From contig DCUH01000072.1 of assembly GCA_002327765.1 (NCBI GenBank), forward strand, positions 40,841 through 50,528: a DNA stretch of 9,688 nt. Direction: 5' to 3'. Made by a program: the position numbers and the translations under genes. The notes under the pieces were generated by a model. That model ran no database searches, was not told the DNA's origin, and was given only the letters and a program-made list of their open reading frames with translations. Numbering within the stretch: the stretch's first letter is position 1; every line of letters starts with the position of its first letter. This stretch comes from a bacterium UBA2219. GTDB lineage: Bacteria; Desulfobacterota; Deferrimicrobia; Deferrimicrobiales; Deferrimicrobiaceae. Shown here one piece after another: positions 6,309 to 9,688 of this stretch.

Positions 6309-6590
6309 TTAGAAGTTTATATTTACCCCTTCGAGGGGATTATTGTCCCCTTTAGAGTCTTCATCATTGCCGAAGGGAAGTTCTTCATCCTCCAACATCT
6401 CATCAAGTTCCTCAGAGGTAGGATGGTCGTTAGGTCTGTTCAATGCTCGCTGAACCTCTGCGTAGTCCTTCAGGAACTTCACGGTGGTAGCCAAGTCCTG
6501 ACTTCTTGCCTTCCCGCTCTTTATCTTCGATGTCAACTCATTCAGGAGTAGGGTACGGAGTTCTTCTACCTGTTCATCCATCGTGCTCAT
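6309..6590 (-). CDS. Small terminase subunit-like protein (podovirus DNA maturase A type)
   Basis: A 93-residue acidic protein. The N-terminal 45 residues (LLLNELTSKIKSGKARSQDL ... VKFLKDYA) match the pattern I associate with small terminase subunits of podoviruses: a helix, then KIxSGxAxxxDL, then a helix ending in KFLKD. The tail has an acidic stretch with ELPFGND, and LPF is also common there. In that family about 90 residues is usual. The small subunit recognises packaging DNA and works with a large ATPase-nuclease subunit, and no large subunit, portal or capsid gene is seen in this window. The start has AAAGGAG 10 bases upstream. The gene follows the regulator's stop by 2 bases, so the two are co-transcribed. 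The identification rests on pattern memory; a different small helical acidic protein is possible. Confidence 0.6.
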   Translation of the reverse strand: MSTMDEQVEELRTLLLNELTSKIKSGKARSQDLATTVKFLKDYAEVQRALNRPNDHPTSEELDEMLEDEELPFGNDEDSKGDNNPLEGVNINF

Positions 6591-6592
6591 TG

Positions 6593-6841
6593 TTACGCGA
6601 CTCCTTTCCTTGCTCTCTGGATGAATACCTTCTCATCCTCGAACCTTCCACGGTTGATGATTTGGTTCAGGATTTTCAAATAGGCACGGATAGCGCGACG
6701 AACGATAATACCTTCCGAGACGTTTACTTCTCTCTGCTTCAGGGTCTCCGTGATTTCCTTCAGTTTCTCCCACGTGACGGCATCGAGTGAATACCTCTGG
6801 ACCTTGCTACCGCTGTTCTGTCGAATCTGTTCCTGCTTCAT
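6593..6841 (-). CDS. Ribbon-helix-helix DNA-binding regulator, 82 residues
   Basis: Residues 14-19 (VQRYSL) form the beta strand that would insert into the DNA major groove. Helix A (about 21-36, WEKLKEITETLKQ), the turn NVSEG and helix B (about 43-58, IVRRAIRAYLKIL) complete the ribbon-helix-helix fold used by Arc/MetJ-type dimers. The C-terminal third is basic (RGRFEDEK ... RARKGVA). The frame can be extended to ATG 6856, but GGAGG at 6850-6854 is 8 bases before ATG 6841, so the shorter start (MKQEQIRQ) is preferred. It heads a two-gene operon with the terminase-like gene. The perfect palindrome at 6868-6884 just upstream suggests autoregulation. It may also be a packaging or partition accessory, since such proteins often are, but a repressor is the simpler reading. 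Confidence 0.8.
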   Translation of the reverse strand: MKQEQIRQNSGSKVQRYSLDAVTWEKLKEITETLKQREVNVSEGIIVRRAIRAYLKILNQIINRGRFEDEKVFIQRARKGVA

Positions 6842-6867
6842 GTCTGCTACCTCCATTAGGTAATTGA

Positions 6868-6884
6868 ACGAGGGGATACCTCGT
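6868..6884. promoter_or_regulatory. Palindromic operator candidate before the regulator gene
   Basis: ACGAGG-GGATA-CCTCGT is a perfect 6-5-6 palindrome, 27 bases upstream of the regulator's ATG, where promoter spacer or -35 DNA would lie. Its 10-mer CGAGGGGATA recurs before the leftward operon at 3931, and the looser ACGAGG-TTGA-CCTGT at 6206-6220 lies before the helicase. The ribbon-helix-helix protein is the obvious candidate binder. Confidence 0.5.
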
Positions 6885-6924
6885 CCTTGTGGTACTACGG
6901 TCTATGGCTTTGTTTTGAAAGGGG

Positions 6925-6994
6925 GGAGGGTGAAGAGTTAGCGAATCGGAAAAGGAGTGAACCGATTTGGTACCGCTAACCCTTCAACCCCTCC
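6925..6994. other. Long imperfect inverted repeat with inner hairpin
   Basis: Outer arm GGAGGGTGAAGAGTTAGCG (6925-6943) pairs with 6974-6994 through 18 pairs, with one mismatch and two single bulges on the 3' side; the block GTTAGCG/CGCTAAC is perfect. An inner perfect stem AATCGG (6944-6949)/CCGATT (6962-6967) continues it, with a 6-base bulge TTGGTA. It is one of the strongest folds in the window. It lies between the regulator (leftward) and the small recombinase (rightward), inside no gene. Confidence 0.65.
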
Positions 6995-7004
6995 ACCGGA
7001 AGAA

Positions 7005-7036
7005 TCTCCCCGTCAACAGGGGGTGAAGCGGGGAGA
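7005..7036. other. Perfect 8-bp inverted repeat
   Basis: TCTCCCCG (7005-7012) and CGGGGAGA (7029-7036) pair perfectly around a 16-base loop containing GGGGG. It sits 10 bases after the long hairpin at 6925-6994. No T-run follows on either strand. The rest of 7037-7109 holds the direct repeat TCGTAGG (7054-7060 and 7079-7085) and CCCG-GTAA-CGGG at 7093-7104, and nothing else I can read. Confidence 0.5.
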
Positions 7037-7109
7037 CATCGAAACGCTTTCTCTCGTAGGTGGGCTATAACCCGCATATCGTAGGAAGGATTCCCGGTAA
7101 CGGGGGTAC

Positions 7110-7138
7110 TTGACACCTCTACAGACATTCCCTATTAT
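7110..7138 (+). promoter_or_regulatory. Strong sigma70-type promoter for the small recombinase
   Basis: TTGACA (7110-7115) matches the -35 consensus exactly, the spacer is 17 bases, and TATTAT (7133-7138) is one base from the -10 consensus. It lies about 50 bases before the recombinase ATG, giving a leader of about 45 bases that contains AAGGAG. This is the clearest promoter in the window. Confidence 0.85.
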
Positions 7139-7188
7139 GGTCCAAAACGGGAAAGTTCAGATACGAGAATCCAATAAGGAGAAGAGAA

Positions 7189-7815
7189 ATGGGAGACCTA
7201 ATCGACCTCACTCGGACATCGAAATCGGGAAAGTTGGTTACGGGACCACCGCTGAGAAGGAAGAACGCCGAAGTCCGTAGCCGTGAATACCTTACCTCGG
7301 CTGAAGTGGACAGGATGATTGGAGCCGCGAGGAAGGTAGGGAGGTACGGACACCGGGACTCAACGCTGATCCTGCTTGCGTACCGACACGCTCTTAGGGT
7401 GTCGGAGTTGGTATCTCTTCGGCGGGATCAGGTGGACTTCAAGGAAGGAACGCTCCACGTGAACCGGTTAAAGAACGGGGTTCCGAGTGTCCATCCCATC
7501 CGAGGACCTGAGCAGAGAGCGTTAAGACGGCTGTTCCGTGAGTACCCCGACAGTCCCTATATCTTCTGCTCAGAGCGGGGAGGACCGTTAACCGCTTCGA
7601 CTGTTCGTAAGGTGATAGCCCGTGCAGGAGAGGAAGCGGAAGTAGGGTTTCCGACACATCCTCACATGTTGCGCCATGCTTGCGGGTACTTCCTTGCTTC
7701 GAGAGGTGAAGACACTCGGGCAATTCAAGGGTATATGGGCCATCGAAATATTCAGCATACTTGCCGCTACACGGAACTCGCTCCGAATCGGTTCAAGAAC
7801 TTCTGGCGTGATTGA
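7189..7815 (+). CDS. Short tyrosine recombinase, FimB/FimE type (catalytic domain only)
   Basis: A 208-residue tyrosine recombinase that lacks a full core-binding domain. Catalytic residues are all present: R70 (ALRVSEL), K95 (NRLKNG), H159-x-x-R162 (HMLRH), H185 (GHRNIQH) and Y194 (RYTEL). Blocks such as HVNRLKNG, SERGGP and the ending RFKNFWRD are typical of the E. coli FimB/FimE fimbrial-switch invertases and of their many relatives in mobile elements. Such enzymes invert or move DNA between short inverted or direct repeats. AAGGAG (7176-7181) is 7 bases before the ATG, and a near-consensus promoter drives it. It is independent of the long integrase at the left end and faces away from the leftward operons. 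Its target is not obvious. It may serve a nested element, an invertible segment or resolution, and the direct repeats at 7858-7894 are candidate sites. Confidence 0.9.
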   Translation: MGDLIDLTRTSKSGKLVTGPPLRRKNAEVRSREYLTSAEVDRMIGAARKVGRYGHRDSTLILLAYRHALRVSELVSLRRDQVDFKEGTLHVNRLKNGVPSVHPIRGPEQRALRRLFREYPDSPYIFCSERGGPLTASTVRKVIARAGEEAEVGFPTHPHMLRHACGYFLASRGEDTRAIQGYMGHRNIQHTCRYTELAPNRFKNFWRD

Positions 7816-7857
7816 TGATCGGGAGGGAACGGAACGCTGAGGTTTGCTTGGCAGGAT

Positions 7858-7894
7858 GAGACCTGAGACCTACTCGGCGGGACATCGGCGGGAC
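7858..7894 (+). repeat. Two pairs of short direct repeats after the recombinase gene
   Basis: GAGACCT occurs twice in perfect tandem (7858-7871), followed by CGGCGGGAC twice (7875-7883 and 7886-7894) separated by AT. They begin 42 bases after the recombinase stop. Such clustered short repeats resemble recombinase arm or accessory sites, though they may be chance in a GC-rich gap. Nothing else is seen between 7816 and 7970. Confidence 0.45.
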
Positions 7895-7975
7895 TCGCAC
7901 GGAGCAGGGGACCAAGGCCACCGGGGGGGATTCGTCGTCCTGAGTTACACGATAACCACTTCACAGTTTTCTACC

Positions 7976-8002
7976 AAAAATAAAGGGGGACCGAAGCCCC
8001 CC
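7976..8002 (-). terminator. Rho-independent terminator for the leftward 70-residue gene
   Basis: On the minus strand GGGGGGC-TTCG-GTCCCCC forms a 7-pair stem (one G-U) capped by a UUCG tetraloop and is followed by TTTATTTTT. This is a strong intrinsic terminator 31 bases past the stop of the leftward gene. It also shields that gene from the recombinase operon. Confidence 0.9.
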
Positions 8003-8032
8003 ATGCCTTCCCCTTACCTATTCATGCTGTCC

Positions 8033-8245
8033 CTATAAGATTCCGCTCAAGTCCTTCCTCGCGTCCTCGAACGCTCCGTTAACTCGCTCCTGCACCTGTA
8101 GACATCTTTCCTTCGCGTCCGCCGTCAGGTCTCCCCATCCGATGAACCTTTCGGAGTCTCCATTGTGGAGGTACACGTGAGAGCCGTTGACTACCTCGAT
8201 GTCCAATACCGAACCATCCCCATTCTTCAGCAGAGCGTTCGTCAT
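8033..8245 (-). CDS. Hypothetical protein, 70 residues
   Basis: Not recognised. The first half looks beta-rich (VLDIEVVNGSHVYLHNG), then FIGWGDLTADA, and the second half is one long helix (about 43-66, KERCLQVQERVNGAFEDARKD). There is no membrane segment. A longer frame starts at 8278, but ATG 8245 is preferred because GGAG and AAAGG on the minus strand lie 5-9 bases before it. The gene stands alone, ends at a strong terminator, and probably starts from a weak promoter near TTGTAA-18-TATTTT (8359 to 8330, minus strand). Small single genes like this often regulate or inhibit something, but nothing in the sequence says what. Confidence 0.7.
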   Translation of the reverse strand: MTNALLKNGDGSVLDIEVVNGSHVYLHNGDSERFIGWGDLTADAKERCLQVQERVNGAFEDARKDLSGIL

Positions 8246-8329
8246 CCTTTCTCCCCCTCCAAGAGATTTTGCCGTCAAAGCGGCTACTGATGGTCCTCAG
8301 TATTGAGGTTCCGAGAGGGGGTATCAAGG

Positions 8330-8359
8330 AAAATATCCTTATTAATCAGTAACTTACAA
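8330..8359 (-). promoter_or_regulatory. Possible leftward promoter for the 70-residue gene
   Basis: On the minus strand TTGTAA (8354-8359) and TATTTT (8330-8335) are 18 bases apart, each four of six bases from consensus. The -35 box overlaps the palindrome at 8356-8375, so a protein bound there would block it. The AAGGA-AAATA-TCCTT hairpin (8326-8340) and CCTCA-GTAT-TGAGG (8295-8308) lie in the leader. A weak match overall. Confidence 0.3.
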
Positions 8360-8409
8360 TACGTTAGCGTATTGTTATACGGTCGTCGGAATTGAATACG
8401 GAAGCGTAT
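8356..8409. promoter_or_regulatory. Pair of related palindromes upstream of the methyltransferase
   Basis: ACAATACG-TTAG-CGTATTGT (8356-8375) is a perfect 8-4-8 palindrome. A second copy, ATACG-GAAG-CGTAT (8396-8409), shares 13 of 15 central bases (AATACGnnAGCGTAT) and lies 37 bases further on, centre to centre. Two matched sites between the divergent genes at 8245 (-) and 8557 (+) look like a dimer-regulator operator. The rest of 8246-8556 holds a 6-bp hairpin ATAGCC/GGCTAT at 8408-8428 and no gene I can support. Confidence 0.55.
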
Positions 8410-8556
8410 AGCCGTTCAGGAAGGCTATCGGTTCGATATCCGTTCTCAATGAGACCGCAAGGCGAACCGAAGGGGGAAGTGTTGTCCCGTAATTCCTTTT
8501 CTTTCCGTGCTGGCAAATTCTCTGCATCCATTGACCTACGTGATATCATCCCCGGC

Positions 8557-9688
8557 ATGACAACGGAGCCGAACATCCTCTATTACGGTGACAACCTCGA
8601 TGTCCTTCAGCGGTACGTGGACAAGGAATCGGTTGATCTTGTCTACCTCGATCCTCCGTTTAATTCCAATCAGGACTATAACGTTCTGTTCAAGGAGCAG
8701 GATGGGAGCCGCGCCGCCGCTCAGATTAAAGCGTTTGAGGATACATGGCGATGGGACATGGCGGCGGCTGAAGCGTTTGAAAAGGTAGTAGAGATGGGCG
8801 GGAAAGTCTCTCAGGTTATGCAAGCGTTCCGAACGTTCCTCGGTGAGAACGACATGCTTGCGTATCTTGCGATGATGGCTCCGCGCCTTGTCGAATTGCG
8901 GAGAGTGCTGAAGCCCACAGGTAGCATCTACCTCCATTGTGATCCGACATCAAGTCATTACCTGAAGATATTGATGGATGCGATTTACGGACCACAGTTC
9001 TTCAGGAATGAAATCATCTGGAAGCGGCATAACGCACGAAGCACGGAAGGAAGATGGCCGCGTGTTCATGACGTGATTTTGATGTTTTCAAAGGGACCTG
9101 ATATTCAATACACCCCCGTACAGGTACCCGGAGACCTGAAGAAGATTCCGCATACCCTCATTACAGGCAAGGATGGTTTGAAATATCAAACTTACGAATT
9201 AACCGCTCCGGGGATGACTAAAGAAGGTGAAAGCGGGAAGGCATGGCGTGGGTTTGACCCATCAGGGATGAGACGCCATTGGGCAAATAATCATGGAACG
9301 ATGGATGCGTGGGATGCAGACGGTCTAATACATTGGCCGAAGGATGGCGGTTTCCCGCGCCGCCGTGATAGCAAACCGTTTCAAGCAGAAGATCGAATGG
9401 TGATGGTATGCGATGTATGGACTGATATAGATCGGATTAACCAAACCGCGAAAGAACGCCTTGGGTACCCCACACAGAAACCCGAAGCACTTCTTGAGCG
9501 GATAATTCAGGCGTCTTCAAACGAAGGTGATACCGTCCTTGACCCCTTCTGTGGATGCGGTACGACTGTCGCTGTTGCTCAACGTCTTAACCGCCGATGG
9601 ATTGGGATCGACATCACACACCTTGCTATTCACCTTATCCGCCGTCGCATGAAGGACGCATGGGGGGATGAGGTGTTCAAGGCAATCA
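8557..9688 (+). CDS. Beta-class DNA methyltransferase (N6-adenine or N4-cytosine), 3' end outside window
   Basis: 377 codons are present with no stop. Catalytic motif IV is LDPPFNSN at 31-38, before the cofactor-binding motif I-like DPFCGCGTT at 329-337, with TQKPEALL at 306-313 between. This order (target recognition between IV and I) defines the beta class that uses S-adenosylmethionine to methylate an exocyclic amino group. Blocks such as ALLYYGDN-like LYYGDNLDVL, HCDPT and FRNEIIWKR resemble Mod-type methyltransferases of type III-like and related systems. ATG 8557 fits the usual family start (MTTEPNILYYGDN), but no ribosome site precedes it. The frame is open upstream to 8368; TTG 8482 behind AGGGGG and ATG 8449 are alternatives. 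A partner nuclease or defence gene may follow beyond the window. It diverges from the 70-residue gene, with palindromes between. Confidence 0.9.
   Translation, partial: MTTEPNILYYGDNLDVLQRYVDKESVDLVYLDPPFNSNQDYNVLFKEQDGSRAAAQIKAFEDTWRWDMAAAEAFEKVVEMGGKVSQVMQAFRTFLGENDMLAYLAMMAPRLVELRRVLKPTGSIYLHCDPTSSHYLKILMDAIYGPQFFRNEIIWKRHNARSTEGRWPRVHDVILMFSKGPDIQYTPVQVPGDLKKIPHTLITGKDGLKYQTYELTAPGMTKEGESGKAWRGFDPSGMRRHWANNHGTMDAWDADGLIHWPKDGGFPRRRDSKPFQAEDRMVMVCDVWTDIDRINQTAKERLGYPTQKPEALLERIIQASSNEGDTVLDPFCGCGTTVAVAQRLNRRWIGIDITHLAIHLIRRRMKDAWGDEVFKAI

Noticed and set aside
6937..6980. GTTAGCG...CGCTAAC as an integron attC site
   Set aside because: attC needs RYYYAAC at the left end and GTTRRRY at the right; here the order is reversed and the core consensus fails.
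7844..8038. 64-codon rightward frame after the recombinase
   Set aside because: Composition is low-complexity and it runs through the minus-strand terminator hairpin; no ribosome site.
8364..8576. 70-codon leftward open frame over the methyltransferase leader
   Set aside because: No good ribosome site, no recognisable sequence, and it would cover the palindromes and the methyltransferase start.
1..9688. CRISPR array or insertion sequence
   Set aside because: I see no regular repeat-spacer pattern, no transposase gene and no terminal inverted repeats with target duplications.

Overview
The window looks like one end of a bacterial integrative mobile element sitting in a tRNA gene. The first 21 bases are the 3' end of a tRNA (T-loop remnant, T-stem half, acceptor half CTTCGGC, discriminator A, encoded CCA). 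The acceptor half would pair with GCCGAAG, as in known bacterial tRNA-Leu genes. A rho-independent terminator follows, then a full-length tyrosine integrase reading away from the tRNA. Shine-Dalgarno sites (AAGGAG, GGAGG), one near-consensus sigma70 promoter and the mix of gene families all fit a bacterium or its phages, with base composition around half GC. I cannot assign a genus.

Layout. 1-60: tRNA end and terminator. 121-1782 (+): integrase. 1783-1954: about 170 bases between convergent genes, filled with hairpins. 3893-1955 (-): operon of three genes (zinc-knuckle protein, 300-residue two-part acidic protein, 93-residue basic protein), none with an assignable function. 3894-4191: non-coding, with a large inverted repeat. 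6141-4192 (-): SF2-type helicase with a likely C-terminal helix-turn-helix. 6142-6308: short non-coding stretch with a palindrome and two tandem 11-bp repeats. 6841-6309 (-): a ribbon-helix-helix regulator and a small protein resembling podoviral small terminase subunits. 6842-7188: divergent control region with long hairpins and a strong promoter. 7189-7815 (+): short catalytic-domain-only tyrosine recombinase of the FimB/FimE type. 7816-8032: short direct repeats and a minus-strand terminator. 8033-8245 (-): 70-residue orphan. 8246-8556: palindromic control region. 8557-9688 (+): beta-class DNA methyltransferase, cut by the window end.

How it may work together (inference): the long integrase would handle integration and excision at the tRNA. 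The helicase and the nearby iteron-like and hairpin DNA could support replication after excision. The ribbon-helix-helix protein could control the leftward operons, because the 10-mer CGAGGGGATA lies just upstream of two of them and is part of a perfect palindrome before its own gene. A terminase-small-subunit-like gene without a large subunit, portal or capsid gene in view is what phage satellites look like, so a satellite or PICI-like element is the leading hypothesis. A remnant prophage or a simple integrative element remain alternatives. The second recombinase and the methyltransferase look like accessory cargo or a second element, the latter possibly the start of a restriction or other defence locus that continues beyond the window.
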